The notes: generated by a model not told the origin, from the sequence alone. A stretch of DNA of 64,000 nt from Liolophura sinensis (GCF_032854445.1 NC_088302.1:38010191-38074190); one strand, 5' to 3'. Positions 23,771 to 36,501 are shown, numbered from the stretch's first letter. A program made the numbers and translations.

Positions 23771-24214
23771 TGTATTTATATTACGTCCACGTTCAAGGAA
23801 GTACTTCCCAGATGTCAAGGCAGGCCTGTTGTCATCAGAATCTAGCTAGTCATACGTCACGGATATGCAAATGAATCTTACAGCCAATCACCAGCGCCTA
23901 GATCGTGCAGGCCTCCCAGTGTTTACCTATCCCGCAAATGTCACACTGCTGTGGGCTGATGGTATTCATTACACTGGGCAGTATATGTTGGCCGTTCGTA
24001 CCTAGACCCGGTACAAGCTGTATCGTCCACACACTTAACCAATCATGCAGGCTTGGTATAACAGCCAAGGTGGTAACTGTATGCTACAAACGACGAACAT
24101 CTTTAATACCTGGATAATGGCGAAGAGTAAGGTTGCATCATCTGTTCAAAAGGATAGAAGCCTGTGTCAGTTAGTGACGTATACCTTTGTTCTATTAGTT
24201 AAACACACACATTT
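23771..24214. other. Intergenic stretch with one unexplained open segment
   Basis: Between two tandem arrays. One plus-strand frame near 23905-24010 reads like a protein fragment (VTLLWADGIHYTGQYM) but stops at once. No splice sites or homologous exon support a gene. Confidence 0.3.
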
Positions 24215-24380
24215 TCCCTGTATCAACTGATCACACATACATATTCCATCTATCAACTGATCACATACATATTCCCTCTATCAACTGATCACACATACAT
24301 ATTCCATCTATCAACTGATCACACATACATATTCTCTGTATCAACTGATTTCACATACATGTTCCCTGTATCAATTGAAG
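24215..24380. repeat. 33-bp minisatellite
   Basis: About five copies of tatcaactgatcacacatac plus atattccctc, with small length changes. Confidence 0.8.
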
Positions 24381-25376
24381 GGAAGTGTAAGGGAAAGGAA
24401 CGCACCAAATTTAATGGTTGAAGTTTTGACTTAAATCTAAGATTGCTTCGTGATCCTGTGGCCCAGGGCTAATACGCCACAGTACAGCAGCGTAACTTAC
24501 AGCAGAAATCCATGTGGTTTACTGCATTCTGGACTTCGTTGTCTATCTCATTATAGTATCCCATTATGATTTATAGCTAACTATTCCAGTGCGTACGTAA
24601 TCATTTGGTGGCATAAGTTTATACTGCCAAAACCTGTTTTCTAATTAAAGATATTTTCATTTAATTAAGAAATGATGTTACAAACTTTGAAAATATTCTC
24701 TTGATTCGACGATTTTCCATCGCACAGCTTTGTACTCGTTACAAAACCCTCCTGCTAAATTTCGTTTCGATTTTTGATGGGAACATCTACAGTAATTACA
24801 ATCACATAACATCGAAAAGTATAATATGATTTTTATTTTGGAATAGTTTTATATTATAACCCAGATACAATACATTGTAATCAATAACATATATCCCTCA
24901 GACTTTGCGAAACCTTATGGTTAGTCGTTAAAGAATGGCCTGTTGTGGTTTCATTGGTCCGCTTCATGAACGTGCCCGGAAATACTGCGAAAAAGGTTTC
25001 GTCGTCTCATTGAAAAAAAAAAATCTAAAAACAGCTGCATGTCCACCCGACCGACTTCACGTGTATACAAACGCGGGCTCCCTATGAATTCATTACCCCC
25101 GGTATAAATGTCGACTTGACATGCCTTCGAAGAGCATTGCGTCACGGTTCTAGACCAAATGGAGGCTAGAACACGAAGGTAGCAATGCGTGTTGATGACT
25201 TTTAGCGAAAAAAAGCTAATTAAGTTTGCGTTTCTGTGGATTGTTTGTAAACTAAAGTTCGTCAGTGCCCATTTATATCAGGCTGACAGAGACGAGTTAA
25301 TGAGGACATTCGGACGTGATCTGGCAAAGTGTCGTGATAATGATTACCACCGCCTAACCCACAAGCCTTCCCCGAA
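24381..25376. other. Upstream flank of gene C
   Basis: No supported gene. Short open frames at 24951-25145 (minus) and 25189-25386 (plus) show nothing recognisable. The gene C promoter is expected at the right end. Confidence 0.4.
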
Positions 25377-25390
25377 AACCATTTAAATAG
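25377..25390 (+). promoter_or_regulatory. TATA-like element of gene C
   Basis: ATTTAAATAGG lies about 95 bases ahead of the gene C start codon. It fits a transcription start near 25415, but support is only positional. Confidence 0.4.
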
Positions 25391-25476
25391 GGTTGCCCAA
25401 GCAACTATCTGCCTCTTTTCCCCTTGATTCTTGATTCTGTTCGAGTATTAGCGAAAGAAGACACCCCTGTGATAAG

Positions 25477-28400
25477 ATGCATATGACTGGGGTGGCCTCA
25501 TTGGCCGGTCTCCTCCTGGCGGTGACCTTTTGTAATGCAACGACCTTGGACCCTCTATGGACTGCTGGGGAGCGGGGACCAGATCCAAGTAAGTCTAACA
25601 TTGGGTCAGTTTCATGAAACGTTTTCAGTGTTAAGTAGCCCTTGGCTAATTGCGCCTCAAATCTTAATACTAGGTAAAGGCTTACTTATAGCGAAGCACG
25701 CTTCGTTAAACCGATCTCTGCTGATCATGAAAGTTCATCACTGCATGGTACTTCTCTTTTCCATGTCTATTTCCTAGTTTTGAGGAAATGCCAAAAAGTG
25801 GAAGACATGAAATTTAGTTAAGTATAATTTAATGATTCCAAAATATCATCAAATATGTTTGTAACCCGGTAATTTTTAAGGCACAGTACTTTCTGGCTCG
25901 CGTCAAAGTTCTTTGCCGGAATAATGAAAGTTCCCATTGTTAAGGCTAAGTCGTCTCAAGAACAAGCCAATGGGCTTTGGTAAGACAGCCTGTTACGACG
26001 ATGTTAGGACGGAGAAGTCTGACGCTCGTCTCAATGATTAAGCGTCCTAACAGAACTTGCATCTATGCTACAAAACTGGCACCCATGTCTTAAAACAGCC
26101 TAAGGTCCTCATAACTACCCTTGTACCAAGGTCTTCATAACTACCATTGTACCAAGGTCCTCATAACTACCCTTGTACCAAGGTCCTCATAACTACCCTT
26201 GTACCTTCTGTATAATGCTTTGCAATAGGGAAGGAAACCTAAGACAAAGGTTAAATGGTGAGAGGAGTCTTTGATTTATTGCTCCAAGCTATATTTAGCA
26301 TACCGGTAGGATCAATAGTCTTGATCACAAAACAGCCAACATAACTACGATAATAGCCAATGTTGACGCTATTAAGTTGCCATGGTAGTTACATTCTTAT
26401 ACCATGACACGGACTGCAGTACACTGATCATATCGCTCCTATGTTTATCTTAAGTGTTCTTTGGAAAAAACACCTTTGCTGTGCAGTGATTCAAAGGGAA
26501 TTTAGCATTTGTTGAACCTAGACCTAGGATATATTAAGGGCTCCATCCCTGAAAGGCTAACATTTTCTAGATTTGGTTTTCGAAACCTTTTTCTGTAGTC
26601 TGTCAAACGTAATTTCTTTTGTAACAAAATCCAGTGTTGCTATGGTTAGGTTTGATGTTCGTTTTACCATTCGTTTCACCAACATGTTGAGCGCGTGGAA
26701 GCACCCAGCGTTTTAACACCGTTGTTTCTTCACACCCAGGTCTGGTTACTCCTCAATGTGTGGACGCTGGCGACTGCAACATGTGTAAGTTCTTTGGGTG
26801 GATCGCTCATCGTCAGAACTGCGATGCCAGCGTCACGGAGTTGCTGAACCGTTACTGCGTGGCCACTGATGCTAACTACAACTCCCTCTCCAGTACCGTG
26901 AGTACTTGTTCCATTTCATTATCACCTGTACACAGGCGAGCTGAAAAAAGGGATAGAATTTTCAGCGACAGTTGGGATGTTGTAAAATATTTTTGCCTTA
27001 AAGTAGACTGACTGAAAGAATACGTATTTATGGCTGTTAATGCACTCATGTTAATACATCAAGAAAGATTTACTTTCTGAAAGTGAAACAACAACCTAGA
27101 GACCAGTGAAAACACTGTCTTGAGTGAAACTCTAATAATCTATCCGTTTCCATCTGACTTGGTAGCTCGGTTGGTAAATCGAGCAGTGTGCCTGGGCATT
27201 TAGAGTTTTTCTTGTTGGTCTCAAAATAGTTGTTCCAGTGTTGGAAATTAAATTTATGAGAGACATTTATGAATTTACATCATTCGATGACTTATGTTAA
27301 CTTGCAGGGAAAGGAGTACGCCACCTTAGTCAAAGCCTGCCAGATCAAAGCTTTGATTCCCTTCTACGGAACGTCTGCCGGAACTTGCTCCAAAATTGAG
27401 TCTGTTGCGCAGCTCTCGTGGTTCGGCACGGCTGGTTCTCATCTGAGCTGTCTCTTCCAGCAAGGTCTTCTCTGTGACCTCATTAAGAACGATCAGGACT
27501 TAGAAGTTTACTGGCAAATTTATGAAGAATGTACCACTCCCGAATCTGAGGCGTAAGTATACATGTACTTACTTTTAAACTGTCAATTAAGTACCCTGAA
27601 GAATGGTCTGTAGGCTGTGGATTCAGGGTTTATGTGGAGGACAGAGAGTGAAACGAGGGACGCAATGGCAGTGTGATAGCTTGCAAATCATTACACGTAA
27701 CCGACGAAATACGACCTCTTGTCAATTTTTCTCAGTTAGGGTATTGTTCTTAAAGTTCATGTAAATGCTTAAATAGTAGAATATCCCCTGGAATCATAGC
27801 TTATGTAGAATTAGGCAAAAGACGTCACAGGTCTATAGGCCTAATTACTCAAAATGCCGGTTGTCATCACATTTAACATACAATAGCATTAAAAGAGTGA
27901 GGGTTTTGGAACACCGGGTTCCAAAGTCCTGGAAAGTCCGTTTGTGTGTAGTTCTTTAAACTTTGCTTGAGTATAATACTCATAAGATGCTATATAATTC
28001 TATTTATTTATTTGATTGGTGTTTTACGCCGTACTCAAAAATATTTCACTTATACGACGGCGGCCAGCATTATGGTGGGAGGAAACCGGGCAGAGCCCGG
28101 AGAAAACCCTCAACCATCCGCAGGTTGCTGTCAGACCTTCCCACTTACGGCCCGAGAGGAAGCCGGCATGGATGCTATATAAAAGCATAGGCACAACAAA
28201 ATGGATATCATCTTGATCACAAGAAACAGTTGTATTTCATTATGATTCAGGTATAAAATTATGATTTAGCCATAAAATCGTTCTTTGATGTACAGGATAA
28301 TAACCTTCATGCAATCACTGGCCAAAGGAAAGTGTGATGCCGCAGCCAGCAACAACCTGGAGGATTTTATTCAAGACAAATTTGACCAGCCAGACCCTAA

Positions 28401-28779
28401 CCAACCACCAGCCAATCCCCCAGCACCATCGAGACGACCACCAGGCAATAACTCACCATCGAGACGACCACCAGGCAATAACCAGCCATCGAGACGACCA
28501 CCACCCAGTAACCCAGACCCTTGGACACCAGAACCAGCCATTACCCCAGACCCATGGCCTCAACCTCCCGCACGTCCCTCACCTCGACCTCGACCTCCTG
28601 TAAGACGCCCAAATAAAAACAAGAACAAAAACAAAAACAAGAACAAGAACAAGAACAAGAACAAGAATAAGAATAAGAACAAGAATAAGAACAACAAAAA
28701 CAACAATAAGAATAATAATAGACGGCCAACTCCCCCTACTCCTAGGGTTCCTCCCCCTTACAACCTTCACTACTGGTAA
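25477..28779 (+). CDS. Gene C: secreted stanniocalcin-like protein with Pro-rich and Lys-Asn tail
   Basis: Four exons: 25477-25588, 26740-26897, 27308-27552 and 28296-28779, intron phases 1, 0 and 2, about 332 aa. Exon 1 gives a signal peptide (residues about 1-20) and a short linker; a second in-frame ATG two codons later could also serve as start. Exons 2 to early 4 form the Cys-rich domain shared with genes A and B: CVDAGDCNMCKFFGW, GKEYATLVKACQIKALI, CLFQQGLLC, FMQSLAKGKC. Exon 4 continues into a tail of SRRPPGNN repeats, PDPW/PRPRPP stretches, about fifteen Lys-Asn pairs and a Pro-rich end. Unlike A and B, the low-complexity arm is C-terminal and has no Cys. It lies on the opposite strand to A and B. 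Structural or matrix-binding role is inferred from composition; the basic tail could bind acidic polymers. Confidence 0.8.
25603..25720. mobile_element. MITE-like fragment in intron 1 of gene C
   Basis: Begins gggtcagtttcatgaaacgt then tcagtgttaagtagccc, like the left end of the element at 12612-12738. The right end is less clear. Confidence 0.4.
26096..26206. repeat. 26-bp tandem repeat in intron 1 of gene C
   Basis: Four copies of aaggtcctcataactaccct plus tgtacc stand side by side. Confidence 0.85.
27998..28170 (-). mobile_element. SINE in intron 3 of gene C
   Basis: Tail, body and part of the head of the main SINE family, 5'-truncated. Perfect 12-base duplications (gatgctatataa) flank it at 27986-27997 and 28171-28182. 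Its right edge is 125 bases from exon 4 of gene C. Confidence 0.85.
28605..28726 (+). repeat. Coding AAC-AAG microsatellite in gene C
   Basis: Alternating AAC/AAT and AAG/AAA codons give the Lys-Asn stretch of gene C, grading into Asn runs at its end. The pure runs make length variation likely. Confidence 0.85.
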
Positions 28780-28951
28780 ACGGGTGGATAAGCAGACCCC
28801 ACAGTTTGTAAAATGTTTGTTTGAGTTTTATTTGAAGTCGGCAGAGAATACCCATGTATGAGCTTAAGAATCAGTCCTTCTGGTTCGACGCTGTTAATTT
28901 TGTCCTTTTTTGGAGATGAACGTATCTGTGCGCTTGTTTTACTGCGTTCGA

Positions 28952-28957
28952 AATAAA
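28952..28957 (+). promoter_or_regulatory. Polyadenylation signal of gene C
   Basis: AATAAA about 173 bases past the gene C stop codon, the first such hexamer downstream. Confidence 0.6.
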
Positions 28958-29099
28958 TTCTGCTTTGCTATTATTAATTCATCTTCATGACTTGTGATTT
29001 GCTATGTCCATTGCGGATTAATTGATCAGCCTTACCTTTCAAACTTGCTGCCACGAGACAAATGGCGTGTGCTGTTTCCTCTCTTTTGGAGTTTAACCC

Positions 29100-29282
29100 T
29101 GCGTGCAAGAATATCTTACTTATTCAACGGCGTTTCCTCTCTAGTCGTACGTGGGAAAGCCTGATGCCAACCTGCGGATGATTTAGGGTTTGCCCCAGGC
29201 TCAGTTCCGTTTTCTCCCGCGATAATGCAGACCGTTGTGGTATAGGTGAAACACCACTCAAATACATATATAAATAAATGCT
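29100..29282 (+). mobile_element. Decayed SINE
   Basis: Recognisable parts of the main SINE (gtcgtacgtgggaaagcctg, cctgcggatgatttagggtt, gataatgcagaccg) end in an ATAAATAAAT run. Heavily mutated. Confidence 0.55.
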
Positions 29283-30159
29283 TGGCCTTGTAGAATTCTC
29301 AAGTCCTTGGTGTTCAGGTTTACCAAGTTCGGTTACACTATATACAGGGGTCTATGGCTCAACTCCACAAGCTCCTCAAAGAATGAATACAAGGCCAAAG
29401 TATACAACGTTTCGTCCACGTAACTGCCAGGGCAGCTAACGATTACGAGCGGTTTGTGAAACTGGGGCCAAGTTTAGGCCTATATAACTTGATTTGAGCT
29501 GAATTTATTTCTTTGTTTCTTTAATTATTTTTCATTGAGGTATTATGACGTACTCGAGATTTTTTCTCTCAGACTTGTAAGACCAGTGGGGGGAAGTATA
29601 CTTGGATTTGATGCACCTGAACAGTTAACCTGATTTTTGTGTACCTGATTTTGTGTACCTGTTTTTGTGTACCTGCATGTACTCAGTCAACCTGATCTGA
29701 GTGTACGTGAAGATTTTTTCACTCCGGTTTGCTCCAGAAACCCACCAAGTATTTGTCCTGGACAAGACATAACGGCATGAAAACGGACAACTAGCCAGTC
29801 TAATTACATTCCGCCACATTTACTCCTGGGATTGAACACAGTGTGAGTGGTTAGTGCAGAGCCCAACACCCTAACAACCTGTCTGCTAGTATCTGTTGTG
29901 GGATTACCTTGGGTGTGAGACTGTGTGCAGAAGTGTCATGCCTAAAGAGCAGGAGTTTAAACTGTAGCCTGTCTGTAGGCTAAAGAATGAAAAGATCAAC
30001 AAGTGTACGTAACAGCCGTAAACATTAATTTCAGAATACTAAAAATGAATAATTAATTTTTAGTTCAATTTTAGTCACCTGGATTACGCGGGCTTAAGCA
30101 AAAGTGGACAAATGCACCAGAGAGCAGAGTTCACAACAAGCATTTTTGAGTCATGTTGT

Positions 30160-30745
30160 TTTCTAAAAATGGAACTGTGTCTTCAAATATAATCGAAAAG
30201 TTACCAGTTTTAAATTCCTAGGGGTCTAATTCAATAACCATTTGAACTGGCAAACGCATCTTAATAAACTCTCAAAAAACTCTCGAAACACTGGAATAAT
30301 TCACCCTATAAAAATCTTTCTAAATAAAAAGTCTTGTTCCTTCTGTATAATTCTCTTATATTATCGTATGTAACTTACCGCAATCTGCCATAGCGTAACA
30401 TTTTCAGGTGCCATCTGCAACCGTGATTAACTCTCCAGAAGTGAGCTATTCGCGTAATCTCGGGTAGGTATGTTTATAGAGGACCATTATTTGACAAATT
30501 AAATGGCAGGACTCTTCCCGAAATCAGCTATCATAATGACTCATATTTTCGTTCATAAATCTGTTCACCATCAAAATATTGTTCCAGAAAAATCTCGACA
30601 TTTCTTTAATACTGATTCCTCTGTTCATCACTATCCAACCCATAATGCCTCTCTGAACATATATCGTCCTTACTTCCGCTCGGAGCTTTCAGGTTAGTCA
30701 GTTAAAGTAAAAGACTGTGGAACAACTTGTCAAACCTATAATCTA
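30160..30745 (+). mobile_element. Relic of a LINE reverse transcriptase (L2/CR1-like 3' end)
   Basis: Broken frames read like the C-terminal part of a non-LTR retrotransposon polyprotein: VTSFKFLGV, then LNWQTHLNKLSKNSRNTGII, later RLWNNLS. Stops and frame changes interrupt all of it. The clade assignment is a guess from general motif order. Confidence 0.5.
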
Positions 30746-33397
30746 TAATATCCATTTCATTATTTAAGGGGGTGCTACTTTAACGTAATCTCGATCAATG
30801 TGTCAAGCACAATATTTTGTTGTATTTATCTGACTGGTATTTCAGCGCTGTACTCAAGGATATATCACTATTACAACAACCGACAGTTGTATGGGTGTAG
30901 GGAACAGCTATTCCCGGAGAAAACGTTCGGCTTTTGGCAAGTAGCTTTTGAACTTTTCCACATGTGACCCACAGATATTATCCAGATTAACAAGATGAAA
31001 GTGTATGTCTTATTGGAGTTGAGCAAGGGTGAACGGATTTTTTTTCTTACGAATTCCGGTGGCCGATGTTCAATGCCTGTTGCCATCTAGCCCCCGAGAA
31101 CAGTGTAGCCCCTATAGGCCACTGGACCTCGGTTATCCTTTCCCGAGACTGGGGTTGAACCAGTGCCTCTCAACAACTTGCGCTCGAACAGCCATCTCAA
31201 ACAAAATAAGATGTTTTTACAAGACAGTGTCTTTATTGACATGTAGACTGACGAAGGTATTTGATGGCTGGATTCCGGTATATGTCCTGTAATATGTGTA
31301 TACTGAATTCATTCATTCATCTTTCCATCATCATTGGAAACTGTTCCTCTTCCTCTTTAAATGAATCCGTCCTAATTTCGTACTACATATGCTTTCTTAG
31401 TTCTGTGGGGGTTGTGTTTAACGTGGTTTTGAGAATTGGCCTTTGCGATTACAGACCTGGAACGTCCATTTTGGCTGACGGCTGTATACGAATGTATGTT
31501 TCGACGCATAGATCCAAGCTCTTCAAATCCGGATCCAGTTGTTTATATCTTTACATCAAATACATGCACCAAAGTCGTCCAGTTGCTTAATAGGACTTCG
31601 CTCTTCCGTCTTCATTCATACTGTGCCCGAATTAAACCACATACCTTCGGCAAGTACCCGACAAACATCTTTACTTAAAGCCATAGCCGAAAAAGCGAGA
31701 TCGTAGCTACACAGAAATACCTTACGTAAATACCGGTGAAATGTACCAGTGCTTTGCACCAGTGGTATAAATGTCACAAACGTAAAGGTTTTTCTTTTAA
31801 TACAACATTTTATTTATCAGTCATCAAATAAATGATATAAAAGATAAAGGTATATGTCAATTTACATACTCTAAAGTTCAACTTGAATACCTGCGTTATT
31901 TACGTTGATGAGAAAAAGGACAAGTGAATGTACAGAAACCGTAAATGTTTAATTAAAACTAAAGCAGCGTACGACAAACTGGACCCAACTGGCCAGCTCA
32001 CCTGGTTTATCTCCGTCCACTGCCCGGGGACGTCACGTCAGAGGCCCCGGTAAATGTCAGGGTCGACCCGGTGACATCCTCTAATATGATATCCTGTGTC
32101 CGGCTGACCGGTCCCCGTTGTATGCACTAACATAACTGTATCACCGACATCAAAGACATCGGGGATTAATAATGCATTCGCACTATGCCGTGAACATACC
32201 GGAGTAAAGCAGCGGAAGATTTTTTCTGTAATGAAGCACAATATTTTGTTACCTTCAATTTCCACTAGACAAGAAAGATTATCATGATGACTGATAACAT
32301 TACAAGTGCCAAAAAGTGTACACTTACGGGAGATAACGCTTAAATGTATACAAGCCTAATCTGAAACTGAGAAAACTTAAAATTATAAAAGTCACTTTAT
32401 ATATGTTTCACTGTAAAAAATTTTCAGCTATTATACCAAAAAAAGATTAAATGTATAATAAAAAGTAAATATATGTATATTTATTTTGTAAGGTGGAGTT
32501 ATAACTCGACCACATTTCCAAACCAACCAAAGTCTATCGTATTGTGTGTGACGAAAAGTGAGAGAATCAGTGGGACACAGCCCTACAAGTATTTTAATCC
32601 AACTGATGTTTCAACTATATGATCGTACTTTGGTGTGAACATCTGATCAGAAAAACGTTGATGATATTTACGATCCCTGTACCACAGCTGAACAGAAAAT
32701 AATTAATTCTGCACGATACAAAAAAAATACATGTGAGAGAAAAGCCAAAGCCTGGGTGATGCTCTATTGTGACTGCCATCTCATTAGGCACAGTATATGT
32801 TCACTGTAATCAAGCCTCTACTCTTACATTTGCATAGACGCAGCCATGACAGCAGTAATCCATTTCAAACCAATTATTTACTCCATTTCAGAGAAAAAAG
32901 AACAATGTATACAAAATTACAGCGCGTACAAGAACGAAAAACACACGGTAGCGAGTAAAAGTCGGAGAAATTCAGTTTAATTGACTGCTTTTCATTTACA
33001 TATTATAGCAATAGGGCTTATGGGTGCATGGCACAGTCGTGGAAGTATAGCAAGAAACGGACTCGCCTTTCCAGGTACCTGACAAACCTCATGATGTGAG
33101 GCCGCATCAAAACCAACGGGACCTAGGTTCGAACACTAGATATTATTTGGTATGGGCAGGTCGTCTTCTGAGAGCGAAACGGCTTGATTATGGATGCTGT
33201 TAAAAAGGGGGTAGACCAAAAGTGACGCCCCATAAACTCATCACTCACTTTGTAGGGGATAATAAATGAAAGTTTTGATCTTCTGTTTACATGACTAAAT
33301 GTGGCGGTTGATGTACTGTTGTGACGAATAATAAATTTCACATTATACATATACAAGTTCAGCCCGGCTTCGGTAGATATTAGTGCTACAACACACA
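30746..33397. other. Intergenic stretch downstream of gene C
   Basis: No supported gene. A decayed SINE tail lies near 30820-30900. The segment 31400-31510 matches the dispersed repeat in intron 1 of gene B. A minus-strand frame at 32038-32265 is open for 75 codons but unrecognised. Confidence 0.4.
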
Positions 33398-33651
33398 ATA
33401 GCCGTTGGCGTTCAGCATGAAGGGGATAGTGCAACGACTGGTTGATCCATATCAGTATAATGGCTCGGGCGGGACGGCTTACTTGCCTTCGGTAAGGTGT
33501 CTCAGTGAAGCAGCACTAGATAAAAGTGCGGAGGAAATCCGTCCTGCAACAAGGAGGCACATTACATGCAGTCTAAGTATTCCTTCGTCGTCATATGACT
33601 GAAAAATTGTTCAGTACGACGTTACATCCCAAGCACTCACTCACTCACTCA
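33398..33651 (+). mobile_element. SINE of the second family
   Basis: Reverse-oriented relative of the copy at 38885-39213, sharing aggggatagtgcaacgactg, ctcgggcggga and tcgtcgtcatatgactgaaa, and ending in a run of cactcactcactcat. Confidence 0.75.
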
Positions 33652-36501
33652 TAGCAGCCGTACATCTTTATAAAGCTGTAAACGTTACAGCACAGTAGTG
33701 TACGTAGTCTAAATTGCTTTGTACGTGCTATAAGATATGTCTGTTATATGGAGTACAAGGCATGAAACTCTTCAGCACCGCCGATTAGCCCTTGCCCCAG
33801 CGAAGCCGCTCGAAACTCTCGTTTGTGGCTTTAAGTCAGGAGGCGTGTCATGTAGTTACCGAGTGCGGTGGTTACCTCCTGGTTCGTGACTCCGGTATAC
33901 TCCAAATATGAGTTTATTTTTGATAGTTTCAAAATGCTATGGCATACGGAGTTTCATAGCGAAACTATTTGTTTGGGAAAGGCTTGTGAAGTTTATAAAT
34001 GCATAAAATAACATACTACAGCATTACAAGTAACACCAGAGCAAAGGGAATGTTATCGCTGCAAACGTAGCCGGTGAAACAGGGTTTGATTTCTATATGC
34101 CTTTTTTAAATGCTAATCTATGCAAGGTATGCATGCCCTAGCACTATGTAGCTTAAGCGGATTTAGGTAAAAGTTGCAGTGGTGTTAACAGCCGTTTATT
34201 ATACACCATTAGTCTAGTATTACTGACACATTAATATACACTCACATGAAAGTAGTGCAAATGGGCCAGAACTCAGGCCTCAGTGACACATCGTGACAGC
34301 GTGACACAGTTGACACAGTTGACAAATGGACACCTTGTGAAACCCGAACCCTTGCCAATTTCTATCAGTTTGTAGTTTCATTCTAACTCTTCACGTTAAT
34401 GCTTGAGTAGTAGCCACTTACACGTCCTCTAGCAAATATCAATTTCGTTGACTGATCAGTGGTTTACTCCCAGCTTGCCTCTACCTGAAAACCTGAAAAT
34501 CAGCCGAAGATAAGCTAAATAAATAAATAAAATGTTAGATGTCACTGGAAAATCCTAAACTGCACTATGACCTAACTGAATTTCAATGCCTGAATGCATT
34601 CTGCTTTGGTTACCAGACTGCCTTGCTCTGAATACAGGTTACCAAGGAAGAAACGCATGGCTGTATGTTCGCACAAATCTGATGTAGTTCAGAGAAGAAT
34701 AATTAACTTTCCCACGAGGTTACAAAAGGTGAGAGGTCGGAACATCATGAAATAATTATAAAATAAGCCACAGAAGCGTATCTAGCCACGAGACCAGGTC
34801 AAAATGGACGTCCATCTCAGCATCTTGAGTCACCACCATGTGCAAGTTAGGTGTTTTCTTTTTAGAGAACTTTTACTTATTTTATATGAGACGAGAATGT
34901 CATGGCATCTATAAAAATTGTTTGTAATGCACAATTTGACAGGAAGCATGTTTGTTATGGAAAAACTTGAGATAATTATATAAGAATAGACGTATGTGCA
35001 CAGACTCCGCTTGTGTATAGCTTAGTTTGTTACCCTTCATGGAAAAAGTTGGTACAACACTTTCCGTATGTTGTCATTGAATGGGTAGATAACCGTACAG
35101 GTATTTGAATCATAAAAGTCAGAACTGCTGGATACAAAGCCTAGAGATTGGAGTGTCGGTTCAGCTCGGCAATGCACAATCAAAAAAAAAAAAAAAAAAC
35201 ACTTACAACGATTAATCAGATTCCCCAAATTGCCAAAATCTCAATTAGATATAAGTGGATAAGAGCAGATCATGAATACATGTGTGTAGTAATTTTTGTT
35301 ATTAAATCCATGTGTGTAATGACTGTCACGGACGCTGGTTAATAAAGAGCTAATTTTTGAGGATTTGTACTAACAAGCAAGTTCACCCGGTGGTTTGGCT
35401 CTCATCACCGGCTCTCCGTAACTGGAACTATGTCTGCCAGCCTCTTGTACGAAGTAAAGGCTCTTAACTTATCTGCTCGCATTTTTGATTTCGCGTGATG
35501 TGTCAGGGTGTATTGGTCGGCTTCATTCTGATAGGCTTGTATTTTATGCCATGTGCTAATCCTAAAAGTCACTTCTTATGAGGTTAACAAGTACACTGAA
35601 CTTAAATATTTTGAAATAGGTTTTGTTATTATCTAGTTCGTGGGTGAGCCTGATATGATATGCGAAAGATATTGACGGGAAAGGTACCTACGATCATTTT
35701 ATTTCAATTTAATTTCCAAAATTCTGTGATATCTTTCATTTATATATTAACGGTGTGATTATATAAGACGAATACGCCCATGTCAGAACAAGTTTAAAGT
35801 CACGACACGAGTTACCCTTTCCTTGGCTATCGTCTGCTTTCCGTAAAGCGCGCTAGTCCGAGGTAATTCATGAACTCTCTGGTTTTCCGCCACGGTCACG
35901 TCCCCGGGCTTAGCGGTAGTCAGAATTATTGTCCCATCCTATCATTAACAAGCATGAAGAATGTAACGCTTCGGGATGAAGTATGAGAAAGTATCGCCCG
36001 TCCCGCACTGGGGGCCGATGGTGGTGCAGACGTGCCGCGCTTGGGAGGGGGCGACTTATCCCCGGCCACATTAACCAACACACTCTTTACACCGATTAGG
36101 GCTCTGTGAAATATTAGCGAACTGTTTGGTGCTTACGAAGTTAAGACAACTGGGATCAGAGAATGTTTGTCAAACGTGCCCAAACCGTGAATCCGAGCAG
36201 CGCCGAAACATTTCCACCTGCATATAAAATGCTGGCAATTTGTTCGAGGTGTAAAGGTAGAACAAAACCTTTGAGGCGAGTAGCAACTGTATAGAGCCGA
36301 GCCCTCCAAGGCCGACGGAACAATAGCCTAGAGGACAGCAGCGCCTTGACAAGGTTGTGGTCCGCACTTATTCTTAATTTGCAATATCTATATTTATCCC
36401 ATCAAAGTTTTTTCTCATTGGTGAATCATTTTGGAAGAGGTGAGCTTTGTGAAAAATATTAGACGATTAACACTTTCAGTCATACAGTTCGACGAACGAA
36501 A
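33652..36501. other. Intergenic stretch upstream of the first deacetylase gene
   Basis: No supported gene. A 9-base tandem (tgacacagt) is seen near 34300 and an 18-base A run near 35183. Sequence near 36385-36397 (ctatatttatc) could be a weak TATA element for the next gene. Confidence 0.4.

Noticed and set aside
23905-24117. Possible extra exon of the stanniocalcin-like family
   Set aside because: A WYNSQGGNC-type stretch looks superficially similar, but there are no matching splice sites, Cys pattern or companion exons.
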